Shown here: piece by piece, positions 17,515-25,856 of the stretch | Numbering within the stretch: position 1 is the first letter of the stretch | Layout: each line of letters starts with the position of its first letter | NCBI GenBank assembly: GCA_003609755.1 | Contig: AP017991.1 | Span: 3,893,001 to 3,957,000 of the forward strand | Origin: Planktothrix agardhii NIES-204 | GTDB taxonomy: Bacteria; Cyanobacteriota; Cyanobacteriia; Cyanobacteriales; Microcoleaceae | Direction: 5' to 3' | DNA length: 64,000 bases | The notes under the pieces: generated by a model | Database searches by the model: none | The model's input: the letters and a program-made list of their open reading frames with translations, nothing else | What the model was told of the DNA's origin: nothing | Position numbers and translations under genes: made by a program

Positions 17515-17732
17515 AGAAACAATTACTATCAAGGAGGATTCGGCCCAATTCAAGCAATTGAGGATTCAATTACCTTAGAAATTAAACCTCTAACAGTATT
17601 AATGGGACTTAAACAAATTTCAAGCCCAAACTATCTTTCTAAGTTGCGAATACGTCCTAATTTTCCAGGACTTACGCAAATTTGGGGATGTAACCCTAAA
17701 TGTAGGGGTAATTCTAATAATTTCTGGGATTA
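17515..17732 (+). pseudogene. Fragment of an AAA/ABC-type ATPase
   Basis: One frame reads GGFGPIQAIEDSITLEIKPL followed by TVLMG. This is the N-terminal block of SMC/OLD-like AAA ATPases, which normally runs straight into the P-loop GPNxxGKS. Here it changes at that point to LKQISSPNYLS and unrelated sequence. No start codon lies in a good position. It is a remnant of a larger gene, next to a hicAB pair. Confidence 0.5.
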
Positions 17733-17939
17733 AACTTCAACATATTCGGATATAGCCATAGGTTCAGGAATCGGTAAGCCTTCGATTTCTAACCCTTCCA
17801 GATGAAAAATAATCGCTTCTCTAATTTCGGTTTCGATTTCTTCTATGGTGTAACCCGTCGCCACACATCCGGGCAAATCTGGAACATAAGCAGAATAGTT
17901 CATAGCCGCTTTTTCAATAACAATTGCATAACGTTTCAT
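17730..17939 (-). CDS. hicB: HicB-type antitoxin
   Basis: 69 residues, single-domain HicB. RYAIVIEKAAMNYSAYVPDLPGC and ATGYTIEEIETEIREAI are the usual partial RNase-H-like strands and helix. No C-terminal DNA-binding domain is present, so it is the short form. It neutralises HicA by occlusion (family knowledge). It follows hicA by 20 bases on the same strand, and the order hicA-hicB is standard. Confidence 0.85.
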   Translation of the reverse strand: MKRYAIVIEKAAMNYSAYVPDLPGCVATGYTIEEIETEIREAIIFHLEGLEIEGLPIPEPMAISEYVEV

Positions 17940-17959
17940 GGGTTAATTTCTCCTAAAAT

Positions 17960-18148
17960 TTAAAGATTAATTTGAGCTTGTTTAATAATACTGTTTAATG
18001 TTCCTGGTGCTAAATCATCTGATAGTTTACCAGGAACCGTGACTAGACCAGACTTTAGAAGATGTTTAAATTGTCGGTGGCTTCCTCTAGTCCTTGCTAA
18101 ATACCAACCTTCTTCTTCTAATCGTTTAATAATATCTTTTACTTTCAT
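17960..18148 (-). CDS. hicA: HicA-type mRNA interferase toxin
   Basis: 62 residues with the dsRBD-like HicA fold. MKVKDIIKRLEEEGWYLARTRGSHRQFKH carries the catalytic His (GSHRQF), and VTVPGKLSDDLAPGTLNSIIKQA completes it. It cleaves mRNA in a ribosome-independent manner when free of HicB. Intact in all expected motifs. The pair is next to a gene fragment and several repeats, typical of a mobile TA locus. Confidence 0.88.
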   Translation of the reverse strand: MKVKDIIKRLEEEGWYLARTRGSHRQFKHLLKSGLVTVPGKLSDDLAPGTLNSIIKQAQINL

Positions 18149-18319
18149 CCTAGTGCCTTTTCTTTTAACAGTATATCATTTATATTTGCATCATTCAACC
18201 TAATTATTAAAATCAAACTAACTATTTTAATCGATCAAACCCGTAGGGGCGGGTTCGACAAAATCTGACAAATCCCACAAACAATCTTTGTAAACCCGCC
18301 CCACCCCACAGAAAAAATC

Positions 18320-18341
18320 GTAGTGAGTCCTTTAGGACTCA
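18320..18341. repeat. Copy of a dispersed GTAGTGAGTCCT repeat
   Basis: GTAGTGAGTCCTTTAGGACTCA, followed by AGGCGTGAACGCCT, a second small palindrome. Same family as the copies at 12251 and 20338. Confidence 0.7.
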
Positions 18342-18473
18342 GAGGCGTGAACGCCTCACCGCACATTCTAGTAATTTGTATCTTGAGATAATTTCAGCAA
18401 TTTGTTGATAGATTTGTTCATCAGTAAATTGGAAATTATTGGACATTAGTGGAAATTAAGAATAATGCTTCCG

Positions 18474-18538
18474 AGAAACCGGGTTTCTGCAATAACTTTT
18501 GCTACTAACAAAAAGCTCAATTAAGAAACCCGGTTTCT
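18474..18538. repeat. Paired palindrome element (AGAAACCGGGTTTCT)
   Basis: Two near-identical 15-base palindromes, AGAAACCGGGTTTCT and AGAAACCCGGTTTCT, start 50 bases apart. The same arrangement and spacing recurs at 44548 and 45493. It could be a small non-autonomous element or a structured RNA. Confidence 0.75.
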
Positions 18539-18629
18539 GAACCCCCTAACAGGTAACGAAATGCTCAAATAACGAAAATTGGGTCAAACAGAACCCCCAA
18601 AAACTCGACTTGATAAAGGGCTGAAATTG

Positions 18630-20222
18630 TTAGAGATTAAAGCTTACAGCTGTTCTTGATGCGAGAGAAGACCGACCCACCCTTGACGCGCGATAAGACC
18701 TCCACCCATCCGACAAAGGCCCTAACCAACAAACCATACCCCAGCCCACCACACACACCAAACCCAACAACCCGATAAACATATCAGTAAAATCAGGCCA
18801 TATTAAGCTAAACAAAAAACCAAAGGTCACCAAAACACCAAAACACACCCAAAAAGAGACAAAAACCCAGGCGCACGCACCGAGAAACCAGGCGAGCCAT
18901 GAAACAGGCGCACGCACGCCAACTACAACCGGGAGGTGGCCAACAGGAGCTTGCAAAGAAAAGGCCAGATCATCGTAGTCCATCCAACTGCTGTTCTTTC
19001 TCCATCCGACTCGATCGCCAAGCTTACATTCTGTCTCGTAGTCTACCTTACTTCCGGCTTCCAGCCAAATGTTCTTCTGGACACTGAAACCAAAGCGACC
19101 ACTACTGTATTTTACCCAAAGTTTGTCAATCGTGCGTAAATCTTCGCAGGGGAAATTATCAATTGAGTTTTTATCTAAGCATCCTTCCTTTGTTCTTCCT
19201 GCTACTTCTAACATTTTTTTAGCTGTTTCTTGGTCAGCTTCTTTCCACTTTCCAGATTTTAATAGTTGTTCTAATTGATCATAATTAACACCTTTAGCTG
19301 ACTTTAATGCAATATCATGCTGGGGTGTTTGTATAGATGTTGGTTTAACGGTTAATTGTAAAGCATCTAATACTTCTTGAGCCGTTTGAAAGCGTTTTTT
19401 CGTTCCCTGTTGCAGCAGTTTATCTAAAACTTGACCTAAGCGATCGCTCACTTTAACGGTTAAATAATCTCGCCACACCCAGTCACTTTCATTGACATCA
19501 AATAAATCAAACGGTTCAATATTGGTTAATAAATGAATACAAGTTACCCCTAAACTATATAAATCACTGGCAAAAGTCGGTTTTCCCATCGCTTGTTCAG
19601 GTGCAGTATATTGGGCTGAACCAATAACTGTTCCTGTTACCGCTAACGCCGTTATAGTGGCTGCTTTAGCTGCTCCAAAATCCACTAAAAATAATTTATT
19701 ATCGCTCTTTCTTCTAATAATATTTTCCGGTTTAATATCTCGATGAATTACCAGTTTTTGATGAATAAACGCTAAAACAGGCAATAAATCTACTAAAAGA
19801 TTAATGATTTTAGTTTCTGAAAATACCCCGGTTTTGGCTAATTCTTGAGCTAAATTTTGTCCTTCAATATATTCTTGAACTAAATATTGACGGTCATCTT
19901 GGATAAAATAGGCGAATAATTCAGGAATTTGTTGATGTTTGCCTAATTGTTCTAATTGTATAGCTTCTCGTTTAAACAGTTCCTCAGCTTTTTCTTGATT
20001 ATTCGTCCCTTGCGCTTGGGGAAAAAACTGTTTAATCACACAATAGGGTTGAGACAGTTTATATTCATCAACCGCTTGAAACGTTCTGCCAAACCCCCCT
20101 TGTTCTAATATTTTTAACGCACGATATCGTTCTTTTAATAGTAATTTAGAACCACATTTTTGACAAAAAATTGTGGTTTTGAGGTTGGGTTGGAGGCAAT
20201 CGGGGTTAAGACATTGACTCAT
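18630..20222 (-). CDS. Ser/Thr protein kinase with GUN4 and C-terminal membrane domain
   Basis: 530 residues. An N-terminal zinc ribbon (Cys4, Cys9, Cys20, Cys23) is followed by a Hanks-type kinase domain. The kinase has Lys64 in CVIKQF, the catalytic loop HRDIKPEN (160-167), DFG (181-183) and the APEQ activation segment. A GUN4 domain (about 305-425) begins GVNYDQLEQLLKSGKWKEAD and includes SGRFGFSVQ. GUN4 binds porphyrins and tunes Mg-chelatase. After GHLPVV the chain enters a Trp/Cys/Val-rich region with three or so membrane helices and a basic Arg/Ser tail. Kinase-GUN4 fusions are known in cyanobacteria; the membrane tail is less usual. It probably links tetrapyrrole status to phosphorylation at a membrane (inference). 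Confidence 0.88.
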   Translation of the reverse strand: MSQCLNPDCLQPNLKTTIFCQKCGSKLLLKERYRALKILEQGGFGRTFQAVDEYKLSQPYCVIKQFFPQAQGTNNQEKAEELFKREAIQLEQLGKHQQIPELFAYFIQDDRQYLVQEYIEGQNLAQELAKTGVFSETKIINLLVDLLPVLAFIHQKLVIHRDIKPENIIRRKSDNKLFLVDFGAAKAATITALAVTGTVIGSAQYTAPEQAMGKPTFASDLYSLGVTCIHLLTNIEPFDLFDVNESDWVWRDYLTVKVSDRLGQVLDKLLQQGTKKRFQTAQEVLDALQLTVKPTSIQTPQHDIALKSAKGVNYDQLEQLLKSGKWKEADQETAKKMLEVAGRTKEGCLDKNSIDNFPCEDLRTIDKLWVKYSSGRFGFSVQKNIWLEAGSKVDYETECKLGDRVGWRKNSSWMDYDDLAFSLQAPVGHLPVVVGVRAPVSWLAWFLGACAWVFVSFWVCFGVLVTFGFLFSLIWPDFTDMFIGLLGLVCVVGWGMVCWLGPLSDGWRSYRASRVGRSSLASRTAVSFNL

Positions 20223-20337
20223 GGTTAAGGACTGGGGTGAGGATGGGACGATGCAATTAATTCAATATTATCACAACTGAATTCTAATATTATCAAATAT
20301 TATTTTATTGGGATTTTAGCGATCGCTTTTTCCCCTC

Positions 20338-20379
20338 GTAGTGAGTCCTTCAGGACTCAGCCCTAAAGGGCTTACTACA
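20338..20379. repeat. Extended GTAGTGAGTCCT inverted repeat
   Basis: Starts GTAGTGAGTCCTTCAGGACT and continues with AGCCCTAAAGGGCT and ACTAC. The outer GTAGT/ACTAC arms enclose two perfect small hairpins, a cloverleaf-like layout. It is the longest of three copies and may show the full element. Confidence 0.7.
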
Positions 20380-20684
20380 ATTTATATCGGAAACTACAAC
20401 CTAAAATATACGGTTTGCCACAATACCAAAACCGATCGCAGTTCCTACAGTAGTAGATGTGAACAACAAAGGGCAGCCGTCCAAAGTTGAAGTCAAACCG
20501 TCCTAAACAAGTTCGGTAAACACACCTTCAAGGAATGGACAAACCGCCCGCAGTATAGAGATAAGCAATCGTATCTTAAAAACTGTATGGAAATTGGACT
20601 CGCCGAGTCCAGAAGTCGAATTAAAACGACTAACCTCAAACAGAATCTAACTTTTTTGTAGTAAATTGGAGAACACTAAAGAAT
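20380..20684. promoter_or_regulatory. dnaK upstream region
   Basis: About 300 bases before dnaK. It contains the palindrome GGACTCGCCGAGTCC (20594-20608), which could form a leader hairpin. I do not see a CIRCE operator. A weak Shine-Dalgarno (TTGGAGAA) lies 12 bases before the ATG. Confidence 0.4.
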
Positions 20685-22592
20685 ATGGGAAAAGTAGTAG
20701 GCATTGACTTAGGAACCACTAACTCTTGCGTCGCCGTGATGGAAGGGGGAAAACCCACCGTAATTGCTAATGCGGAAGGGTTACGCACCACACCTTCAGT
20801 GGTAGCTTTTGCTAAAAATGGTGACGAACTGGTGGGTCAAATTGCCAAACGTCAGTCGGTAATGAACCCCGAAAATACCTTTTATTCGGTTAAACGGTTT
20901 ATCGGACGCAAATCAGAAGAAGTTAACAACGAATCTAAAGAAGTTTCTTATAAGGTGCTGCGTGATAGCAGTGGTAATGTTAAATTAGATTCCCCCGCCC
21001 GCAATAAACAATTTGCCCCGGAAGAAATCTCCGCCAAAGTGTTGAGAAAACTGGTTGATGATGCCAGTAAATATTTAGGCGAAACCGTTAGAGAAGCTGT
21101 TATTACCGTTCCTGCTTATTTTAACGACTCCCAACGTCAAGCGACTAAAGACGCGGGTAAAATTGCCGGAATTGAAGTTAAACGGATTATTAACGAACCT
21201 ACCGCCGCTTCTTTGGCTTATGGTTTAGAACAAAAAAGTAACGAAACTATTTTAGTTTTTGACTTAGGGGGCGGTACTTTTGATGTCTCAATTTTAGAAG
21301 TCGGCGATGGGGTTTTTGAAGTATTATCAACCTCTGGAGATACTCACCTGGGAGGAGATGATTTTGATAAGAAAATTGTTGACTACCTAGCGGAAGAATT
21401 TCAAAGAAATGAGGGCGTTGACCTTCGCAAAGATAAACAAGCCCTGCAACGGTTAACCGAAGCCTCGGAAAAAGCTAAACAAGAACTGTCTAGCGTTACC
21501 CAAACCGAAATTAACCTGCCTTTTATTACGGCGACCCAAGATGGCCCGAAACATCTGGATATGACCTTAACCCGGGCAAAATTTGAGCAGTTATGTTCTG
21601 ATTTAATTGACCGTTGTTTGACGCCCGTTGAGAAGGCCATCACTGATTCTAAACTGAAGAAATCTGATATTGATGAAGTGGTGTTAGTCGGAGGTTCTAC
21701 CCGAATTCCTGCGATTCAAAAATTAGTTCGGGATGCCTTGGGTAAAGAACCAAACCAAACCGTTAACCCCGATGAAGTGGTGGCTTTAGGTGCTGCTATT
21801 CAAGCTGGGGTGTTATCAGGTGAAGTTAAAGACATTCTGCTGTTAGACGTCACTCCGTTGTCCTTGGGTGTGGAAACCCTCGGTGGGGTGATGACTAAAA
21901 TTATTCCGCGTAACACTACTATTCCTACTAAGAAATCGGAAGTGTTCTCAACGGCGGTGGATGGTCAAACTAACGTAGAAATCCATGTTCTCCAAGGGGA
22001 ACGGGAAATGTCGAACGATAACAAGAGTTTGGGAACTTTCCGCCTGGATGGTATTCCCCCCGCGCCCCGTGGTGTTCCTCAAATTGAGGTGATTTTTGAT
22101 ATCGACGCCAACGGGATTTTGAACGTTACCGCCAAGGATAAGGGGACTGGAAAAGAACAGTCTATCAGTATTACGGGCGCGTCTACCCTCCCCAATGACG
22201 AAGTACAACGGATGGTACGGGAAGCTGAACAAAATGCCGCCACCGACAAAGAACGTCGGGAACGCATTGAACGCAAAAACCAAGCCGATACCCTTTCCTA
22301 TCAAGCGGAAAAACAGCTTCAAGAGTTAGGTGATAAGGTTCCCGAAGCCGATAAAACCAAGATTGAAGGGATGGTGAAGGAATTGCGGGAAGCGATCGCC
22401 CAGGATGATGATGATAAAATTAAAACCCTAACTACGGATTTACAACAAGCGTTATTTGCGGTGGGTTCTAATATCTATCAACAAGCTGGTGGCGGTGTTC
22501 CTCCTGAAGACGGTGGCCCTGGTGCTGGCGGTTCCACCCCCCCAGGGGGCGGTGATGATGTGATTGATGCTGACTTCACCGAATCTAAATAA
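20685..22592 (+). CDS. dnaK: Chaperone protein DnaK (Hsp70)
   Basis: 635 residues, full length. The ATPase domain starts with [17 protein letters not shown] and contains [25 protein letters not shown] and [13 protein letters not shown]. The linker [13 protein letters not shown] is intact, and the substrate-binding domain and lid end in a Gly/Pro-rich tail before [12 protein letters not shown]. It folds and refolds proteins with DnaJ and GrpE in the cytosol. The length and sequence fit the housekeeping cyanobacterial DnaK2 type (by recall). Neither dnaJ nor grpE is adjacent. A hairpin with a T-run follows. Confidence 0.97.
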   Translation: MGKVVGIDLGTTNSCVAVMEGGKPTVIANAEGLRTTPSVVAFAKNGDELVGQIAKRQSVMNPENTFYSVKRFIGRKSEEVNNESKEVSYKVLRDSSGNVKLDSPARNKQFAPEEISAKVLRKLVDDASKYLGETVREAVITVPAYFNDSQRQATKDAGKIAGIEVKRIINEPTAASLAYGLEQKSNETILVFDLGGGTFDVSILEVGDGVFEVLSTSGDTHLGGDDFDKKIVDYLAEEFQRNEGVDLRKDKQALQRLTEASEKAKQELSSVTQTEINLPFITATQDGPKHLDMTLTRAKFEQLCSDLIDRCLTPVEKAITDSKLKKSDIDEVVLVGGSTRIPAIQKLVRDALGKEPNQTVNPDEVVALGAAIQAGVLSGEVKDILLLDVTPLSLGVETLGGVMTKIIPRNTTIPTKKSEVFSTAVDGQTNVEIHVLQGEREMSNDNKSLGTFRLDGIPPAPRGVPQIEVIFDIDANGILNVTAKDKGTGKEQSISITGASTLPNDEVQRMVREAEQNAATDKERRERIERKNQADTLSYQAEKQLQELGDKVPEADKTKIEGMVKELREAIAQDDDDKIKTLTTDLQQALFAVGSNIYQQAGGGVPPEDGGPGAGGSTPPGGGDDVIDADFTESK

Positions 22593-22618
22593 TTTCGTTG
22601 TTGTGCTTTAGCACCATC

Positions 22619-22656
22619 ATTCCTCCCTCCTTTATTTTAAGTAGGGGGGAATTTTT
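22619..22656 (+). terminator. dnaK terminator
   Basis: ATTCCTCCCTCC faces GGGGGGAATTTTT across a short A/T loop, 26 bases after the dnaK stop. The stem is G/C-rich with one or two mismatches and ends in a T-run. Confidence 0.6.
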
Positions 22657-22675
22657 ATTATAAAATACAAACAAA

Positions 22676-23176
22676 ATGAAATCTATAAAACCCTCAAATT
22701 CTGATCCTGAAAGAACTATTATTGTCCGCAGAATGCGAAGTCTGAGTACCCTTTTAGATAATGCTATTCGAGTTCCTGGTACATCAATTGGGTTGGGAAT
22801 TGATCCGATTTTAGGGTTAATTCCTGGGGGTGGGGATATATTAGGAGGAGTGTTATCTATTTATATTGTATTTGAGGCATTTAAGTTGGGTTTACCCAGG
22901 GAAACTTTAATTACAATGGTATCCAATATTGCCTTAGAAACTATTACGGGAACTGTCCCGGTATTTGGAGATATTTTTGATGTCGCTTGGAAAGCTAATG
23001 TTAAAAACGTTGAACTTTTAGAAGATTACGTTAATTCCCCTGAACTGGGGGAAAAAGCCGATCCTTGGTTTGTTTTTCTATTATTGGGGGGATTATTATT
23101 ATTAATTATATTAATTGCTATTGTCGGTATTGCCGTTTTAGCATTTATTTTTAATAGATTAAGTGCTATGTTTTAA
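22676..23176 (+). CDS. DUF4112 membrane protein
   Basis: 166 residues. The DUF4112 signature is present: LLDNAIRVPGTSIGLGIDPI followed by LGLIPGGGDILGG, then a long helix and VFGDIFDVAWKANVKN. A hydrophobic C-terminal helix (about 130-158) anchors it. Function unknown; the gene is common in cyanobacteria. It begins just after the dnaK terminator and may have its own promoter. Confidence 0.85.
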   Translation: MKSIKPSNSDPERTIIVRRMRSLSTLLDNAIRVPGTSIGLGIDPILGLIPGGGDILGGVLSIYIVFEAFKLGLPRETLITMVSNIALETITGTVPVFGDIFDVAWKANVKNVELLEDYVNSPELGEKADPWFVFLLLGGLLLLIILIAIVGIAVLAFIFNRLSAMF

Positions 23177-23264
23177 TGGTGGTAAAATTTATTCCCCCCT
23201 TTTTTTTAATAGTTTTTGGGGGGGATAAATTATTGGCAACTTCACAAATAATAGGTATTACAAT

Positions 23265-25250
23265 CTATTTAGGATTGCTGGATATATTCGGTTTTCTCAA
23301 CATTAGAGATTTAGGCTGAGATTTCGGCTGAACGCGATAAACTTTGAATTTGTTTAATGCAATACTAGCCGATTGTGCGACTGAAATCTGAGGATCTCGG
23401 AGTGCTTTCTGTAAAATCGGAATCACTTGATGAGAGGGTATTTTTCCTAATGCAATAATCGCTTCTTGACGAACACTTGGATCAATATCTTGACTTAATC
23501 GAGTTAAAAGAGGAATGCTTTGTTGGACTTCTCGACTTAATCGACCGGAAGCTGTAAGTTTCCCTAATGTTGAAGCAACAGCATAACGAACTTGAGGGTT
23601 AGAATGTTGTAAATATCCAGTTAATATGTTAGTAGATCCAAAATTTCCTGATGATCCAATTGCTGAAATTTGTTGAATCAATTCTTCTTCTGATGAAGTT
23701 TTGGTTGGAGGTAATGTGATATTTTCTGTTTGAATATTTGTCGTGGGTAATGTTATAATTTCCTCGACGGTAGGAGATGCTAAAACCGGAGATTCTTCTA
23801 CAATTTCTTCAATGGTAGGAGATGCTAAAATCGGAGATTCTTCTACAATTTCTTCAATGGTAGGAGATGCTAAAACCGGAGATTCTTCTACAATTTCTTC
23901 AATGGTAGGAGATGCTAAAACCGGAGATTCTTCTACAATTTCTTCAATGGTAGGAGATGCTAAAACCGGAGATTCTTCTACAATTTCTTCAATGGTAGGA
24001 GATGCTAAAACCGGAGATTCTTCTACAATTTCTTCAATGGTAGGAGATGCTAAAACCGGAGATTCTTCTACAATTTCTTCAATGGTAGGAGATGCTAAAA
24101 CCGGAGATTCTTCTACAATTTCTTCAATGGTAGGAGATGCTAAAACCGGAGATTCTTCTACAATTTCTTCAATGGTAGGAGATGCTAAAACCGGAGATTC
24201 TTCTACAATTTCTTCAATGGTAGGAGATGCTAAAACCGGAGATTCTTCTACAATTTCTTCAATGGTAGGAGATGCTAAAACCGGAGATTCTTCTACAATT
24301 TCTTCAATGGTAGGAGATGCTAAAACCGGAGATTCTTCTACAATTTCTTCAATGGTAGGAGATGCTAAAACCGGAGATTCTTCTACAATTTCTTCAATGG
24401 TAGGAGATGCTAAAACCGGAGATTCTTCTACAATTTCTTCAATGGTAGGAGATGCTAAAACCGGAGATTCTTCTACAATTTCTTCAATGGTAGGAGATGC
24501 TAAAACCGGAGATTCTTCTACAATTTCTTCAATGGTAGGAGATGCTAAAACCGGAGATTCTTCTACAATTTCTTCAATGGTAGGAGATGCTAAAACCGGA
24601 GATTCTTCTACAATTTCTTCAATGGTAGGAGATGCTAAAACCGGAGATTCTTCTACAATTTCTTCAATGGTAGGAGATGCTAAAATCGGAGATTCTTCTA
24701 CAATTTCTTCAATGGTAGGAGATGCTAAAATCGGAGATTCTGGTTGAATTTCAGATTCAACCGCTTGATTTGTAGAAAACTGACTCACCTGTGCTTGACT
24801 GGCTTCTAATTCAGAATTTACCTCCTCTAACATTGTTTGATACTGAATCAAAAAGTCATTGAGTTTTATAACTTCAGCTTCACTTTCTTGCAATTGTTCT
24901 GTCAGTTGTGCAACCTGAGTTTCAGATTCAAAAAGAGATTGATTCAGTTGTTGAACTTGAGTATCTTTCTCCTGTAACTGCACACTCATCTGTTCAAGTT
25001 GAGCTTGATATTGATTTTCCGATGTTTCTATTGCTTGCTGAAGTTGATTTTGATATTTTTGTTCTGACTCTTGAATAGTTTGTTGAGTCCGAATCAGATA
25101 TAATTTGTCTTGTTCCTCTCGTTGCTGACGATTGTTTTCCTCTATACTCTTTTTTTGATTGGAGATCTGTTTGTCAAACCACCAGTAGGCAAGTCCTACA
25201 CCTACCACGAATCCAATAATTAACGTAACCACTAAATTGCCGAAAGCCAT
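23265..25250 (-). CDS. Membrane-anchored coiled-coil HEAT protein with a 22-copy 15-residue repeat
   Basis: 661 residues in four parts. (1) An N-terminal transmembrane helix (LVVTLIIGFVVGVGLAYWWF). (2) A Gln/Glu-rich coiled coil, about residues 25-165. (3) About 330 residues of a 15-residue unit, ESPVLASPTIEEIVE, repeated 22 times with only Val/Ile changes. (4) HEAT/PBS-lyase-like repeats (NPQVRYAVASTLGKL, DPSVRQEAIIALGKI, DPQISVAQSASIALNKF). The acidic, Pro- and Ser-containing repeat probably acts as an extended spacer or a multivalent ligand holding the HEAT module away from the membrane (inference). DNA identity between units is very high, so the array is recent or homogenised and its length may vary between strains. 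Confidence 0.85.
   Translation of the reverse strand: MAFGNLVVTLIIGFVVGVGLAYWWFDKQISNQKKSIEENNRQQREEQDKLYLIRTQQTIQESEQKYQNQLQQAIETSENQYQAQLEQMSVQLQEKDTQVQQLNQSLFESETQVAQLTEQLQESEAEVIKLNDFLIQYQTMLEEVNSELEASQAQVSQFSTNQAVESEIQPESPILASPTIEEIVEESPILASPTIEEIVEESPVLASPTIEEIVEESPVLASPTIEEIVEESPVLASPTIEEIVEESPVLASPTIEEIVEESPVLASPTIEEIVEESPVLASPTIEEIVEESPVLASPTIEEIVEESPVLASPTIEEIVEESPVLASPTIEEIVEESPVLASPTIEEIVEESPVLASPTIEEIVEESPVLASPTIEEIVEESPVLASPTIEEIVEESPVLASPTIEEIVEESPVLASPTIEEIVEESPVLASPTIEEIVEESPVLASPTIEEIVEESPVLASPTIEEIVEESPILASPTIEEIVEESPVLASPTVEEIITLPTTNIQTENITLPPTKTSSEEELIQQISAIGSSGNFGSTNILTGYLQHSNPQVRYAVASTLGKLTASGRLSREVQQSIPLLTRLSQDIDPSVRQEAIIALGKIPSHQVIPILQKALRDPQISVAQSASIALNKFKVYRVQPKSQPKSLMLRKPNISSNPK
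23771..24741. repeat. 22 tandem copies of a 45-bp unit
   Basis: Successive TAGGAGATGC landmarks lie exactly 45 bases apart from 23771 to 24716, giving 22 copies. Most are identical; the outer copies carry a C-to-T change (AAAACCGG to AAAATCGG) and the first a different border. It keeps frame inside the coiled-coil/HEAT gene and also keeps the opposite strand open. Confidence 0.95.
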
Positions 25251-25856
25251 ACAATCACTCCTATTTTATCGAAACCTAACGTAGTTCTCTCACGATATGT
25301 ATTACAAATCTTAACTAAACAGAATAAATCCCAAAATATTAGTTTAGGATTTTATAGACTATAAGTTGCTTATTTTGAATCGTCAATCCAAATGTCAACT
25401 AAATCCATCACTGTTTGCGCTCACATCTTTGTCTGAAGACAAATACATTGGCTAGGATACTACTATACCCAAAAACAAGCAAGGTGATCCAAACTGCTAT
25501 TGATCAAAGACCAGTCCAGTCCCAATTCAAGAATTTGCCTTTCCCCTGAGTACCTGGCCAATAATTGTAGAATTTGTGTTCAGCCAATAACTTCAGTACC
25601 TCCCAACGGTGGGTTAAGTTAAAATTAAGGCTTTATAAATTAGTATCAAAAGCTACAGTTAACCGTTATCATGTTTTGATTTGTTGAAATGTACGGAATT
25701 CCTGCCCGTTCGCGGCGGGGAGGATGTCAAATTTCAAGTATAGTAGTGCACAGGAAACAGAGAACAGAAATAATGTACCATATAGGTTTCGGCACGATTC
25801 TATGTTCTGACCTTTCTGGTGACTACTAGAACTCTAAAAGATAGGGGCTAAAGGCT
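25251..25856. other. 600-base intergenic region between divergent genes
   Basis: No gene is visible. It contains GTATCAAAAGCTAC at 25643-25656, which fits GTA-N8-TAC (NtcA), but I do not see a well-placed -10 box. A short G/C-rich patch (CGTTCGCGGCGGGGAGG, about 25708) stands out from the A+T-rich surroundings. It presumably holds the promoter of the ATP-grasp operon. Confidence 0.4.

Larger units (their letters stand above)
18149..18629. other. Repeat-filled intergenic region
   Basis: About 480 bases without a gene. It holds a GTAGTGAGTCCT repeat, a GTAGGGGCGGG-type motif near 18243, and a paired AGAAACC-GGGTTTCT element. The minus-strand text around 18380-18450 can be read as a short scrap (the reading includes TDEQIYQQIAEII) that may be left from another gene. 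Confidence 0.5.

Noticed and set aside
23771-24741. CRISPR-like regular array
   Set aside because: The 45-bp units are contiguous with no unique spacers and encode protein in frame.
23743-24747. 334-codon ORF on the plus strand through the 45-bp repeat, reading MVGDAKTGDSSTISS units
   Set aside because: It is the complement of a repeat whose period is a multiple of three; being open is automatic. It has no ribosome-binding site and no similarity outside the repeat.
25643-25656. GTA-N8-TAC NtcA site before the ATP-grasp operon
   Set aside because: The match is exact but such a site is expected by chance many times in 64 kb, and no -10 box is found at the usual distance.
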